A DNA stretch of 64,000 bases from Pseudomonas putida (GCA_041071465.1 CP163498.1:5660001-5724000), one strand, 5' to 3'. Counted from the first letter of the stretch, positions 29,270-40,890 are shown. A program made the numbers and translations. The notes: generated by a model from the sequence alone, not told the origin.

Positions 29270-30304
29270 ATGAACACATTGCTCCCCACTTCCACTGCCG
29301 GCAGCCTGCCTAAACCCTCCTGGCTGGCCCAACCCGAAACCCTCTGGTCACCCTGGAAGTTGCAAGACGAACAACTGAGCGAAGGCAAGCAGGATGCCTT
29401 GCGCCTGGCGTTGCAAGAACAACAACACGCCGGTATCGACATCGTCAGTGATGGTGAGCAAACCCGTCAGCACTTTGTCACCACGTTTATCGAGCACCTC
29501 AGTGGTGTTGATTTCGAGCAACGTGAAACCGTTAGAATCCGTGACCGCTACGATGCGAGCGTTCCTACAGTGGTGGGTGCAGTCGCTCGGCAAAAACCGG
29601 TTTTTGTCGACGATGCCAAGTTCTTGCGCCAGCAAACCACACAGCCGATAAAGTGGGCGCTGCCCGGCCCCATGACCATGATCGATACGCTGTATGACAG
29701 CCATTATAAAAGCCGTGAGAAGCTGGCCTGGGAGTTCGCCAAGATTCTCAACCAGGAAGCCAGGGAACTGGAGGCCGCGGGCGTTGACATCATCCAGTTC
29801 GACGAACCCGCCTTCAATGTTTTCTTTGACGACGTGAATGAGTGGGGCGTGGCCGCATTGGAAAGGGCCATTGAAGGCCTGAAGTGCGAAACGGCCGTTC
29901 ATATCTGCTATGGCTATGGCATCAAAGCCAATACCGACTGGAAAAAGACCTTGGGCGCCGAATGGCGGCAATATGAACAAGCCTTCCCCAAGCTGCAACA
30001 GTCCAGCATCGATATCATTTCGCTGGAGTGCCATAACTCGCATGTGCCGATGGACCTGATCGAGCTGATTCGCGGGAAGAAAGTCATGGTCGGTGCCATT
30101 GATGTGGCCACCCCTACCATTGAAACACCCGAGCAGGTCGCTGCCACCTTGCGCAAGGCACTGCAGTTCGTCGACGCCGACAAGCTCTACCCTTGCACCA
30201 ACTGCGGCATGGCGCCGCTACCGCGCCAAGTTGCCAGCGGCAAGCTCAAAGCGTTGAGTGCAGGCGCGGCCATCGTCCGCCAGGAACTCGCTAACGCACG
30301 CTGA
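29270..30304 (+). CDS. mesD: Core methionine synthase MesD (MetE C-terminal-like)
   Basis: The 344-residue protein equals only the catalytic C-terminal barrel of MetE; it lacks the folate-binding N-terminal half. Conserved features are 'TSTAGSLPKP' at the N-terminus, 'GIDIVSDGEQTRQHF', 'LPGPMTM', 'VDIIQFDEPAFNV', 'VHICYGYG' (zinc His and Cys) and 'YPCTNCGMAPLPR' (zinc Cys). It methylates homocysteine to methionine. The MesD branch needs MesX and oxygen and works without B12; the methyl donor is not established. It lies between mesX and a flavin reductase gene, and metR follows. As I recall it, this family is described from Acinetobacter and pseudomonads. Confidence 0.85.
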   Translation: MNTLLPTSTAGSLPKPSWLAQPETLWSPWKLQDEQLSEGKQDALRLALQEQQHAGIDIVSDGEQTRQHFVTTFIEHLSGVDFEQRETVRIRDRYDASVPTVVGAVARQKPVFVDDAKFLRQQTTQPIKWALPGPMTMIDTLYDSHYKSREKLAWEFAKILNQEARELEAAGVDIIQFDEPAFNVFFDDVNEWGVAALERAIEGLKCETAVHICYGYGIKANTDWKKTLGAEWRQYEQAFPKLQQSSIDIISLECHNSHVPMDLIELIRGKKVMVGAIDVATPTIETPEQVAATLRKALQFVDADKLYPCTNCGMAPLPRQVASGKLKALSAGAAIVRQELANAR

Positions 30305-30329
30305 AGCAAACGCAGCCACAGGACCTACT

Positions 30330-30839
30330 ATGTTGCTTACCGGTAAGGCTATCGAGCCATCGGCTTTTCGCCAGGCACTCGGGCACTACGCATCTGGTAT
30401 CACGGTGATTTCATCGCACCATGACGGTGAGCCGATCGGCTTCACCTGCCAGTCGTTCTACAGCGTGTCGATGAGCCCGCCGCTGGTGTCATTCAGTGTG
30501 ATGTCCAGTTCGGCCAGCTACCCAAGAATTCGCCAGGCTGGCCGCTTCATGGTCAATATCCTGTCGGGTGAACAGGCCGGCATTTCCAACCGGTTTGCAC
30601 AGCGAGGCGCCGACAAGTGGCACGGCGTCCAATGGCAGGTGTCGCCGCTGGGTAACCCGATCATTGCCGGCTGCCTGCACTGGCTCGATTGCGAAATTCA
30701 CGCCGAGCACACCGCCGGGGATCACCTGATCGTGATTGGCGAAGTGAAAGCGCTGAACCTGCAGGCAGGTGCTGCTGCGCAGCCGCTGCTGTATTTCAAG
30801 GGGCAATATTGCAACCTCGCCGCGCACCACGCGGCTTGA
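30330..30839 (+). CDS. Flavin reductase family protein
   Basis: The 169-residue protein has the FMN-binding split-barrel pattern of the HpaC/flavin reductase family ('ALGHYASGITVISSHHDGEPIGFTCQSFYSVSMSPPLVSFSV', 'GRFMVNILSGEQAGISNRFA', 'DHLIVIGEVKAL'). Such enzymes use NAD(P)H to make free FMNH2 for a partner monooxygenase. Placed 25 bp after mesD, it may supply reduced flavin for the oxygen-dependent MesX/MesD reaction; this is inference. Start ATG 30330 follows ACAGGACCTACT. Confidence 0.85.
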   Translation: MLLTGKAIEPSAFRQALGHYASGITVISSHHDGEPIGFTCQSFYSVSMSPPLVSFSVMSSSASYPRIRQAGRFMVNILSGEQAGISNRFAQRGADKWHGVQWQVSPLGNPIIAGCLHWLDCEIHAEHTAGDHLIVIGEVKALNLQAGAAAQPLLYFKGQYCNLAAHHAA

Positions 30840-30937
30840 GCCTCAGCCCTACTCACGGAAACCCACTGAAAGGGATTGTCAGGACCACTCGATAATGAGG
30901 AAAACCCACCTCTAGCGAGTGGATCCGTAATTTACCC

Positions 30938-31867
30938 ATGATCGATTTACGCCACCTGCGAACCCTCCACGCGCTGCGTGAAACCGACAGCCTGCACGAG
31001 GCCGCCGAGCGCCTGCACCTGACCCAATCAGCCCTGTCGCACCAGTTCCGCGATATGGAGGAGCGCATCGGCATGCCGTTGTTCGTGCGCAAATCCAGGC
31101 CGGTGCGCTTCACCAGTGCCGGGCTGAAGCTGCTGCAGTTGGCCGATCAGGTACTGCCGCAGATCCGCAGCACCGAACGGGACCTGGGCAAACTGGCCGG
31201 GGGCTCCGCCGGGCGCTTGCACATCGCCATCGAATGCCACAGCTGCTACCAGTGGCTGATGCCTTCGGTGGATGAGTTCCGTGGCGCCTGGCCAGAGGTA
31301 GAGCTGGACCTCGCTTCCGGTTTTTCCTTCGCGCCGCTGCCGGCCCTGGAGCGCGGGGACCTGGACCTGGTGGTGACCTCCGACCCGGTGACCCTGCCGG
31401 GTATCAGCTACGTGCCGTTGTTCGGCTACGAGGCGCTGCTGGCCATCGACAACCATCACGTCATGCGCCACAAGCCTTACCTTGGGCCCGCCGATATTGC
31501 CAGCCAGACACTGATCACCTACCCGATCGAACGCAGCCGCCTGGACATCTTCACCCGCTTCCTCGACCCCGCCGACGTCGAACCCGCACAGGTGCGCACC
31601 TCTGAACTGACCGTGATGATGATGCAACTGGTGGCCTCCGGGCGCGGCGTTTGCTGCCTGCCCAACTGGGCAGTGCATGAGTACAGCTCACGCGGCTATG
31701 TCACCGCCAAGCGCCTCGGCGAACACGGCTTGCAGGCAAACCTCTACGCAGCGCTGCGCAGCGACATGCTGGAAGTACCCTACGTGAGTGATTTTCTGCT
31801 CACGGCCAAGGACATCTCCTTCACCACGCTGGCGGGTGTCAGCGTGGCTTCAGGCCCGGTCCTCTGA
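30938..31867 (+). CDS. metR: MetR, LysR-type activator of methionine genes
   Basis: The 309-residue LysR protein has MetR-typical sequence: 'MIDLRHLRTLHALRETDSLHEAAERLHLTQSALSHQF' in the helix-turn-helix region and 'IAIECHSCYQWLMPSVDEFR' and 'FGYEALLAIDNHH' in the effector domain. MetR responds to homocysteine and binds TGAA-N5-TTCA. One exact box lies upstream of mesX, and an imperfect one (TGAA-N5-TTGT, 30867-30879) lies in the 98-bp leader of metR itself, which could serve autoregulation. It is on the same strand, 98 bp after the flavin reductase gene. Confidence 0.9.
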   Translation: MIDLRHLRTLHALRETDSLHEAAERLHLTQSALSHQFRDMEERIGMPLFVRKSRPVRFTSAGLKLLQLADQVLPQIRSTERDLGKLAGGSAGRLHIAIECHSCYQWLMPSVDEFRGAWPEVELDLASGFSFAPLPALERGDLDLVVTSDPVTLPGISYVPLFGYEALLAIDNHHVMRHKPYLGPADIASQTLITYPIERSRLDIFTRFLDPADVEPAQVRTSELTVMMMQLVASGRGVCCLPNWAVHEYSSRGYVTAKRLGEHGLQANLYAALRSDMLEVPYVSDFLLTAKDISFTTLAGVSVASGPVL

Positions 31868-31912
31868 AAGAAAGTTGGGCAGCCGTTTCATCCCCCGCTG
31901 CCCAACCCACGC

Positions 31913-32886
31913 TTACACAGCCTGCGCCTGTCGGTCCGCATGGTAGGACGAGCGCACCAATGGCCCGGAAGCTACATTCCTGAAACCCATCGCCAACGCT
32001 TGCTCGGCAAACCAGGCGAACGTGTCCGGGTGGACGAAGCGCTGCACCGGCAAATGACTGCGCGAAGGTTGCAGGTACTGCCCCAAGGTCAACATGTCGA
32101 CCTGATGCTCGCGCAGGCGCTGCATCACTTCGAGCACCTCGGCATCGGTTTCGCCCAGGCCAAGCATAAGCCCTGACTTGGTCGGCACCGTGGGTACACG
32201 TTGCTTGAAGCGCTCCAGCAGGTCCAGCGACCACTCGAAGTCCGAGCCCGGACGTGCCGCCTTGTACAAGCGTGGCACGGTCTCGAGGTTGTGGTTGAAC
32301 ACATCCGGTGGTTGCTGCTCGGTGATCGCCAGCGCCACGTCCATGCGCCCACGGTAATCCGGCACCAGGGTTTCCAGTTGGATGCCCGGCGACAATGCGC
32401 GGATCTCGCGCAGGCAATCGACAAAGTGCTGGGCACCACCGTCACGCAGGTCGTCGCGGTCTACCGAGGTGATGACCACGTATTTCAAGCGCAGGTCAGC
32501 AATGGCGATGGCCAGGTTCTTCGGCTCGTCGACGTCGAGCGGCTTGGGCCGACCATGGCCGACATCGCAGAACGGACAACGCCGGGTGCAGATGTCGCCC
32601 ATGATCATGAACGTCGCCGTACCGCCAGAAAAGCACTCGCCCAGGTTCGGGCAGGCGGCTTCCTCGCACACGCTGTGCAACTTGTGCTTGCGCAGCAGGG
32701 CCTTGACCCGCGCCACCTCCGGTGTAGTGGGAATCGCCACGCGGATCCAGTCGGGTTTGCGGGGTACATCTTCGGTGGGGAGGATTTTCACCGGGATGCG
32801 CGCCACCTTCTCGGCACCGCGCAGTTTCACCCGGCCTGCAGCGGCTGGGGACGCGGTGGGCTGTGTTGCAGTTGTTCGGTTGACAT
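31913..32886 (-). CDS. lipA: Lipoyl synthase LipA (glycine-operon copy), apparent frameshift near 32830
   Basis: A radical-SAM enzyme that inserts two sulphurs into octanoyl groups on GcvH and the E2 proteins. Visible motifs are the auxiliary cluster cysteines '[12 protein letters not shown]', the radical-SAM 'CTRRCPFC', '[13 protein letters not shown]' and the C-terminal '[11 protein letters not shown]'. As read, the frame could begin only at GTG 32830. Restoring one G (CCC at 32830-32832 on the plus strand) extends it to ATG 32886, giving 324 residues and a family-like junction ending '[16 protein letters not shown]'. It is the last gene of gcvH-gcvP-glyA-lipA, 34 bp after glyA. A housekeeping lipA beside lipB is expected elsewhere in the genome. 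Confidence 0.9.
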
Positions 32887-32920
32887 GGCTGGCTCCTGGC
32901 CTGCGATTCAGGTGTTGGGC

Positions 32921-34174
32921 TCAGGCCGGATAAACCGGGAACAGCTTGCACAGTTCGCCCACCTGCCCCGCCACATGGGCCTCGACATCGGCATCACCAA
33001 GGTGGTCGAGGATGTCGCAGATCCAGGTCGCCAGGGCCCGGCATTCCGCTTCCTTGAAACCACGGGTCGTTACCGCCGGGGTGCCAATGCGCAGGCCCGA
33101 CGTCACGAACGGCGACTGTGGGTCATTAGGCACGGCGTTCTTGTTCACCGTGATGTGCGCCCGGCCCAGCGCGGCGTCGGCGTCCTTGCCGGTGATGCCC
33201 TGGCGGATCAGGCTAAGCAGGAACAGGTGGTTGTCGGTGCCCCCGGAAACCACGTCGAAGCCCCGCTGCATGAAGACTTGCGCCATGGCCTGTGCGTTGT
33301 TGACGACCTGGCGCTGGTAGTCCTTGAAACCAGGTTCCAGGGCCTCCTTGAAGCACACCGCCTTGGCTGCGATCACATGCATCAGCGGCCCACCCTGCCC
33401 GCCTGGGAACACCGCCGAATTGAGCTTTTTCTCAAGCTCCGGGTCCGCCTTGGCCAGAATCAAGCCACCCCGTGGCCCGCGCAGGGTCTTGTGGGTGGTG
33501 GTGGTGACCACATCGGCATAAGGCAGCGGATTGGGGTACAGGCCTGCCGCCACCAAGCCGGCGACGTGGGCCATGTCAACGAACAGGTAGGCCCCGACCT
33601 TGTCGGCGATCTGCCGGAAACGCGGGAAGTCGAGGGTTTTCGAATAGGCCGAGAAGCCTGCCACGATCATCTTCGGCTGGTGCTCGACGGCCAGGCGCTC
33701 AACCTCGTCGTAGTCGATCAAGCCGTTGGCATCGATGCCGTATTGCACAGCGTTGTACAGCTTGCCCGAAGCCGACACCTTGGCGCCGTGGGTCAAGTGG
33801 CCGCCGTGCGCCAGGCTCATGCCCAGCAGGGTATCCCCGGCCTGCAGCAAGGCCAGGTAGACCGCGGCGTTGGCCTGCGAGCCTGAGTGCGGCTGGACGT
33901 TGGCGTAACCCGCGCCGAACAGTTGCCTGGCACGCTCGATGGCCAGTTGCTCGACCACGTCGACATGCTCGCAGCCACCGTAATAGCGCTTGCCTGGGTA
34001 GCCTTCGGCGTACTTGTTGGTCAGTTCGGTACCTTGGGCCTGCATCACCTGCGGGCTGGTGTAGTTTTCCGAGGCGATCAGCTCGATGTGGTCTTCCTGG
34101 CGTTGCACTTCGCGGCGAATGGCCTCGGACAGCGCAGGGTCGAAGTCAGACAGGGTCAGGCTTTTATGGAACAT
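32921..34174 (-). CDS. glyA: Serine hydroxymethyltransferase
   Basis: The 417-residue PLP enzyme interconverts serine and glycine with tetrahydrofolate. It shows '[18 protein letters not shown]', '[17 protein letters not shown]', '[16 protein letters not shown]' and the PLP lysine in '[19 protein letters not shown]'. The start follows AAAAGGAATCACCCCC. It lies 32 bp after gcvP and 34 bp before lipA. In this operon it would use the methylene-THF made by glycine cleavage to turn a second glycine into serine. Pseudomonads usually have more than one glyA; this is probably the glycine-induced copy. Confidence 0.95.
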   Translation of the reverse strand: MFHKSLTLSDFDPALSEAIRREVQRQEDHIELIASENYTSPQVMQAQGTELTNKYAEGYPGKRYYGGCEHVDVVEQLAIERARQLFGAGYANVQPHSGSQANAAVYLALLQAGDTLLGMSLAHGGHLTHGAKVSASGKLYNAVQYGIDANGLIDYDEVERLAVEHQPKMIVAGFSAYSKTLDFPRFRQIADKVGAYLFVDMAHVAGLVAAGLYPNPLPYADVVTTTTHKTLRGPRGGLILAKADPELEKKLNSAVFPGGQGGPLMHVIAAKAVCFKEALEPGFKDYQRQVVNNAQAMAQVFMQRGFDVVSGGTDNHLFLLSLIRQGITGKDADAALGRAHITVNKNAVPNDPQSPFVTSGLRIGTPAVTTRGFKEAECRALATWICDILDHLGDADVEAHVAGQVGELCKLFPVYPA

Positions 34175-34206
34175 GGGGGTGATTCCTTTTGGTTAGATCG
34201 GCAAGT

Positions 34207-37076
34207 TCAGGCGTCTTGATAACTCGACAGCGGCGGGCAGGCGCAGGCCAGGTTGCGGTCGCCGTAGACGTTGTCCACGCGCCCCACGGGCGGCCAGTAT
34301 TTGCTTTCGCGCAGGTCGGCAAGCGGGTACACCGCCAGCTCCCGGCTATAGCGGTGCGGCCATTCGCCCGCCAGCTCGCTGGCGGTATGCGGGGCGTTCT
34401 TCAATGGGTTGTCGAGTGCGTCCAGCGTGCCGTTTTCCACCGCACGGATTTCTTCGCGGATGCAGATCATCGCGGCGCAGAAGCGGTCCAGCTCCTCTTT
34501 CGACTCGCTCTCGGTCGGTTCGACCATCAGCGTGCCGGCTACCGGAAACGACATGGTCGGGGCATGGAAACCAAAATCGATCAGCCGTTTGGCTACGTCC
34601 TCGACGCCAATGCCGCTGCTGTCCTTGAGCGGGCGCAGGTCGAGGATGCATTCGTGGGCCACCAGGCCGTTGTCGCCGGTGTACAGCACCGGGTAATGCT
34701 CCTCCAGGCGCCGGGCAATGTAATTGGCACTCAGGATCGCCAGCTGCGAGGCACGCTTGAGCCCTGCCCCGCCCATCATGCGGATGTACATCCAGGTGAT
34801 CGGCAGGATACTGGCGCTGCCATACGGCGCCGCACTGACCGCGCCCTGCTGCTTCTGCAAATGGCCATGCCCCGGCAGGAACGGTGCCAGATGCGCCTTG
34901 ACCCCGATCGGACCAACCCCAGGGCCACCGCCCCCATGGGGAATACAAAAGGTCTTGTGCAGGTTCAGGTGCGACACGTCGCCACCGAATTTGCCCGGTG
35001 CACACAGGCCAACCATGGCATTCATGTTGGCGCCATCCAGGTAAACCTGGCCGCCGTGTGCATGAATGATGTCGCAGATGCGCGTGATGCCGTCTTCGAA
35101 CACACCGTGGGTCGAGGGATAGGTAATCATCAAGGCCGCCAGCGTGTCTGTATGCTGCTCGGCCTTGCACTGCAGGTCGTCGATATCGACGTTGCCACGC
35201 GCGTCGCAGTTGACCACCACCACCCGCATGCCGGCCATCTGCGCCGTGGCCGGGTTGGTGCCATGGGCTGACGATGGAATCAGGCACACATCGCGCCCCG
35301 CCTGGCCACGGCTGGCGTGGTAGGCGCGAATGGCCAGCAGGCCAGCGTACTCGCCCTGGGACCCTGCGTTGGGTTGCAGCGACATGGCGTCATAACCGGT
35401 GGCCGCACACAGCATGGCTTCGAGCTCATCGGTCAACTGACGGTAGCCCAGCGCTTGCTCGGCCGGGCGAACGGGTGCAGGGCGGCGAACTCGGGCCAGG
35501 TGATCGGGATCATCTCGCTGGCCGCATTGAGCTTCATGGTGCACGACCCCAAGGCAATCATGCTGCGGTCCAGGGCCAGGTCTTTGTCACCCAGGCGCCG
35601 CAGGTAGCGCATCAGCTCGGTTTCCGAGTGGTAACGGTTGAACACCGGGTATTGCAGGAATGGCGTAGCGCGCAGCAGCGCCAGCGGCAGGCAGTCGGTG
35701 CCGTCGGCCGCCAGGGCGGCGTAATCCGGCAGCGTTTGCCCGGCCACCGCAAACACCTGCCACAGCGCCTCGACGCTGTCTTGCTCACAGGTTTCATCCA
35801 GTGAAAGGCCGACCCGCACCGAGTCGATCGGACGCAGGTTCAGTCTTGCGCTTTTAGCCGCGGCAAGCACATCGGCCACTGGCCCTGCAGTCACCACGGT
35901 AAAGGTGTCGAAGAAATGCGCCTGCTCCACACGATGCCCAAGCTGACGCAGCCCCTGCACCAGGATCGTGGTCAGGCGATGCACACGCCGAGCGATCTGG
36001 CTCAAGCCCTGAGGGCCGTGATACACCGCATACATGCTGGCGATGTTGGCCAGCAGTACCTGCGCGGTGCAGATGTTGCTGGTGGCCTTCTCGCGGCGGA
36101 TGTGTTGCTCGCGGGTTTGCATGGCCAGGCGCAATGCCGGCTTGCCGAAGCGGTCGATGGATACCCCGACCAGCCGGCCAGGCATGTCGCGCTTGAACGC
36201 GTCACGGGTTGCAAAATAGGCCGCATGCGGGCCGCCGAAACCCAGCGGCACACCGAAGCGCTGGGCGCTGCCGATGACCACGTCGGCACCCAGCGCTCCC
36301 GGCGGGGTCAGCAACGTCAGTGCCAGCAGGTCTGCGCACACCGAAACCAGTGCGCCATCGGCATGGGCGCGCTGGATCAAGGCACGATGATCGACAATTT
36401 CGCCGGTACTGGCCGGGTACTGCAGCAGCAGGCCGAAATAGCCGTCGAGCGGCTGGCCATCCAGGGCCGCCTCGTCACCGATGACCACGTCGATCCCCAG
36501 TGGCTGGGCACGGGTACGCAACACATCCAGGGTTTGCGGGTGGCAATGACGGGAAGCAAAAAACGCCGGCGCCTTGTTTTTTGCCAGGCGCTTGCAGAAG
36601 GTCATGGCCTCGGCGGCAGCCGTGGCTTCATCGAGCAATGAGGCGTTGGCGATTTCCATCCCGCTCAGGTCGCTGACCAGGGTCTGAAAGTTCAGCAGCG
36701 CTTCCAGGCGCCCTTGGGAGATTTCTGGCTGATAGGGCGTATACGCGGTGTACCAGGCCGGGTTTTCCAGCAGGTTGCGCAAGATCGGTGTCGGGGTATG
36801 GCAGGGGTAATAACCCTGGCCGATATGGTTGCGGTACAGCTGGTTGTTGGCAGCAACGGCCTTGAGCGCGGCCAAGGCCTCTGCTTCGCCCAGCCCTGGG
36901 GTCAGCTCGAGCACATTGCTGCCCTTGATGCTGGCAGGGATGACGCTGTCGATCAGCGCGTCGAGCGATTCATGGCCGGTCAGCGCCAACATGGCCGCGA
37001 TATCGTCTTCGCGCGGGCCAATGTGGCGGGCGACGAACTCATTATCGGTGCCCAGCGGGATGCGCGGTTTGTTCAT
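34207..37076 (-). CDS. gcvP: Glycine dehydrogenase (P-protein), apparent frameshift near 35465
   Basis: Restoring one base to GGG at 35465-35467 (plus strand) joins two segments into 956 residues, the usual size. The junction reads '[22 protein letters not shown]'. The N-terminal half has '[19 protein letters not shown]' and '[26 protein letters not shown]'. The C-terminal half has '[17 protein letters not shown]' and the PLP lysine in '[22 protein letters not shown]'. It decarboxylates glycine and loads aminomethyl onto the lipoyl arm of GcvH. The start is ATG 37076 with GGGGTGG upstream, 15 bp after the gcvH stop. No gcvT lies in the window. Confidence 0.93.
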
Positions 37077-37091
37077 GGCTGCCACCCCGGC

Positions 37092-37468
37092 TCAGGCGTT
37101 TTCGGCCAGGAAACGGTCATAGCCGTCCTGGTCCATCAGGCTATCGAGGTCGCCAGGGTTGCTGGCCTGGATGCGGAAGAACCAGCCGTCCTGCATTGGC
37201 GAGGCGTTGACCAGCTCTGGGTCGTCGGCCAGCGCCTGGTTGACGGCCACCACGGTGCCGGTCAAAGGCATGGTGATGTTGCTGGCGGCCTTCACCGACT
37301 CAAGCACCGCGACTTCATTGCCCTCGCCATACGCACCCGGCTCCGGCAGCTGTACGTACACCACGTCCCCCAATGCCGCCTGGGCATAGCTGGTAATACC
37401 GACGGTCAACTCGCCAGTCGCCTCCAGGCGCAGCCATTCGTGTTCGGGGTAAAACGCAGAGTGCTCAT
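37092..37468 (-). CDS. gcvH: Glycine cleavage H protein, apparent frameshift near 37446
   Basis: The 125-residue lipoyl carrier has its lipoylated lysine in 'VLESVKAASNI', preceded by 'ALGDVVYVQLPEPG'. As read, the ATG at 37468 gives MSTLRFTP and then shifts. Restoring one base to GGGG at 37446-37449 gives 'FTPEHEWLRLEATGELTVGITSYAQ', the normal N-terminus. It carries the aminomethyl group between GcvP and GcvT and is a substrate of the lipA product. It is the first gene of the operon, behind a sigma-54 promoter and candidate GcsR sites. The leader AGAGAGGACAATCC supplies GAGG before the start. Confidence 0.92.
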
Positions 37469-37495
37469 GGATTGTCCTCTCTTGTTATTGGGTAG

Positions 37496-37510
37496 GCCCC
37501 TTCGCGGGGC
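37496..37510 (-). other. Leader hairpin in the gcvH 5' untranslated region
   Basis: GCCCC-TTCGC-GGGGC can fold into a 5-bp GC stem between the sigma-54 promoter and the gcvH start, about 28 bases from the start codon. It could be an mRNA stabiliser or a weak attenuator. No glycine-riboswitch core was recognised nearby. Confidence 0.3.
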
Positions 37511-37523
37511 TGCCGGATACCAG

Positions 37524-37539
37524 AGCAAGAGCAATGCCA
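37524..37539 (-). promoter_or_regulatory. Sigma-54 promoter of the gcvH operon
   Basis: The minus strand reads TGGCAT-TGCTC-TTGCT, matching the -24/-12 consensus TGGCAC-N5-TTGCW with one mismatch. It lies 56 bp before the gcvH start. The adjacent gcsR product is an AAA+ activator with an intact GAFTGA motif, which such promoters require. Confidence 0.78.
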
Positions 37540-37601
37540 ATCAGTATTTATTTATATTTATCAGGTGCTTATAGACGTATCGTAGTGTTTTCCCCTGCAG
37601 C

Positions 37602-37617
37602 GGAGCGTATTCGCTCC
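37602..37617. promoter_or_regulatory. Candidate GcsR site 1
   Basis: GGAGCGTATTCGCTCC is a perfect 6-bp dyad around 4 bases, about 63 bp upstream of the sigma-54 promoter. The arm-N4-arm layout (18 bp counting one flanking base per side) is that of the GcsR repeats known upstream of the P. aeruginosa gcv operon, though the arm bases differ. Confidence 0.55.
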
Positions 37618-37682
37618 ACTGCCTGAACCCTCTGCCTGCTTCTTTTGGGGCCGCCCATTGAATGCGCGCCTCACAGACAAAC

Positions 37683-37717
37683 GGAGCGCTATCGCTCCAG
37701 CGGAGCGCATTCGCACC
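37683..37717. promoter_or_regulatory. Candidate GcsR sites 2 and 3 (tandem)
   Basis: GGAGCGCTATCGCTCC (37683-37698) and GGAGCGCATTCGCACC (37702-37717) are tandem copies 19 bp apart, just beyond the gcsR stop. Site 2 is a perfect dyad; site 3 has one changed base. Their distance of about 145-180 bp from the -24/-12 promoter suits an enhancer-binding protein acting by DNA looping. Confidence 0.55.
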
Positions 37718-37724
37718 GAGCCGG

Positions 37725-39257
<1,533 letters not shown>

Positions 39258-39299
39258 CAAAGCTCCTTATCCAAAGCCCTGCCTGGCAGAAAGACAACA

Positions 39300-39325
39300 G
39301 GGGACAGCGCAATGGCGCCGTCCCC
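39300..39325 (-). terminator. Terminator hairpin after cycA
   Basis: GGGGACAGCGC and GCGCCGTCCCC pair over 11 positions (one G-U on the minus-strand RNA) with a 4-nt loop, between the cycA stop and the gcsR start. The minus strand continues TGTTGTCTTTCT, a T-rich tail, so cycA transcripts should end here and gcsR needs its own promoter. Confidence 0.65.
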
Positions 39326-39350
39326 CTTGGGCAAAACGTGAGTGTGCCGA

Positions 39351-40780
39351 TCAATCGGCGTCGAATGACAACTGCGCGGTCTCCTGTTTCTTCTGGCGAA
39401 TGGAGCGGTACGCCAGCCCCAGCACGGCAAACCACACCGGCACCAGGTACAGGGCCATACGGGTGTCGGCTTCCAGGGCCAGCAATGCCAGGATGAAGGC
39501 GAAGAACGCCAGGCACACCCGGCACATGAAGGTACCGCCCGGCATTTTGTACTTCGACATCTGGTGCAACGGGTCGCGCTGCTTGCGGTACGCCAGGTAC
39601 GACAGCAGGATGATCGACCAGACGAACATGAACAGCAGGGCCGACACCGTGGTGATGAGCGTGAAGGCATCGAGCATGTTCGGCACCAAGTAGATGACCA
39701 ATGCCCCACCGGTCAGGCACACGCAGGAAAAGATCAGGCCATTGGAGGGCACGGCACGGCTGGACAGTGCGCTGAACTTGCCGGGCGCATCACCATCCAC
39801 CGCCAGGCCATAGAGCATGCGGCTGGTGGAGAACACCCCGCTGTTGGCCGAGGACATGGCCGAGGTCAGCACCACGAAGTTGATGATGCCCGCAGCGGCG
39901 GGCAGGCCGGCCAGCACGAACAGTTCGACGAAGGGGCTCTTGTTGGCCACCACTTCGCGCCAGGGGGTCACGGCCATGATGGCGATGAGCGCCAGCACGT
40001 AGAAAACGATGATACGCACCGGAATCGAATTGATCGCCCGCGGCAGGTTGCGCTCCGGGTTCTTGGTTTCGGCCGCAGTGGTGCCAACCAGCTCGATGCC
40101 GACGAAGGCAAACACGGCGATCTGGAAGCCAGCGAAGAAGCCCATGGCGCCATGGGGGAACATCCCCCGTCGTTCCACAGGTTGGCCAGCGCGGCCGCAT
40201 GCCCGGCCGGCGACTGGTACGCTGCCGCCACCATATAGAAGCCTGTGCAGACCAGGGCGCAAATAGCCACGATCTTGATCATGGCAAACCAAAACTCCAT
40301 TTCCCCGAACATCTTCACCGTCATCAGGTTCAGCGTGAGCAACAGGCCAACGCACGCCAGCGCCGGTATCCACAACGGCATGTCCGGGAACCAGAATTGG
40401 GTATAGGCAGAGATCGCAATCACGTCGGCAATACCGGTGACGATCCAGCAGAACCAGTAAGTCCAGCCCGTAAAGAAGCCTGCCCACGGCCCTAACAGGT
40501 CGGCGGAAAAATCGATGAACGACTTGTAATTCAAGTTGGACAGCAACAGCTCGCCCATGGCCCGCATGACGAAGAACAGCATGAAGCCGATGATCATGTA
40601 GACAAAGATGATGGAAGGCCCGGCAAGGCTGATGGTCTTGCCAGAGCCCATGAACAGGCCGGTGCCGATGGCACCGCCGATGGCGATCAGCTGGATATGG
40701 CGGTTGGAAAGGTTGCGCTTGAGTTCGTGAGTATCGCCCTCAGGCGGGCAGTGACCGTGCGGCAAGTTATTCATTGTCAT
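39351..40780 (-). CDS. cycA: Amino-acid permease CycA-like (glycine/D-alanine/D-serine), apparent frameshift near 40164
   Basis: Restoring one base to CCCCC at 40164-40168 gives a 476-residue, twelve-helix APC-superfamily permease. It has 'ELKRNLSNRHIQLIAIGGAIGTGLFMGSGKTISLAGPS', 'MGELLLSNLNYKSFIDFSADLLGPWAGFFTGWTYWFCWI', and after the junction 'MFPHGAMGFFAGFQIAVFAFVGIELVGTTAAETKNPERNLPRAI'. These fit CycA, the proton symporter for glycine, D-alanine and D-serine. Start ATG 40780 is preceded by AAGGTAC. A consensus sigma-54 promoter and a GcsR-like site lie upstream, so glycine import may be co-regulated with glycine cleavage. D-serine genes occur 14 kb away. Confidence 0.88.
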
Positions 40781-40874
40781 GTACCTTGCTAGTTTAATTG
40801 TTTTTATAACGTCACAAGTTCAACGCTCGAGACCGGATGAACAACTTTCAACGCCGATCGAGTGCAAGGTCGGG

Positions 40875-40890
40875 AGCAAGGTCTGTGCCA
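40875..40890 (-). promoter_or_regulatory. Sigma-54 promoter of cycA
   Basis: The minus strand reads TGGCAC-AGACC-TTGCT, a perfect match to TGGCAC-N5-TTGCW, about 95 bp before the cycA start. Confidence 0.82.

Noticed and set aside
37469..37600. Glycine riboswitch before gcvH
   Set aside because: No tandem-aptamer core was recognised, only a short GC hairpin in the leader; the sigma-54 promoter and GcsR explain control.
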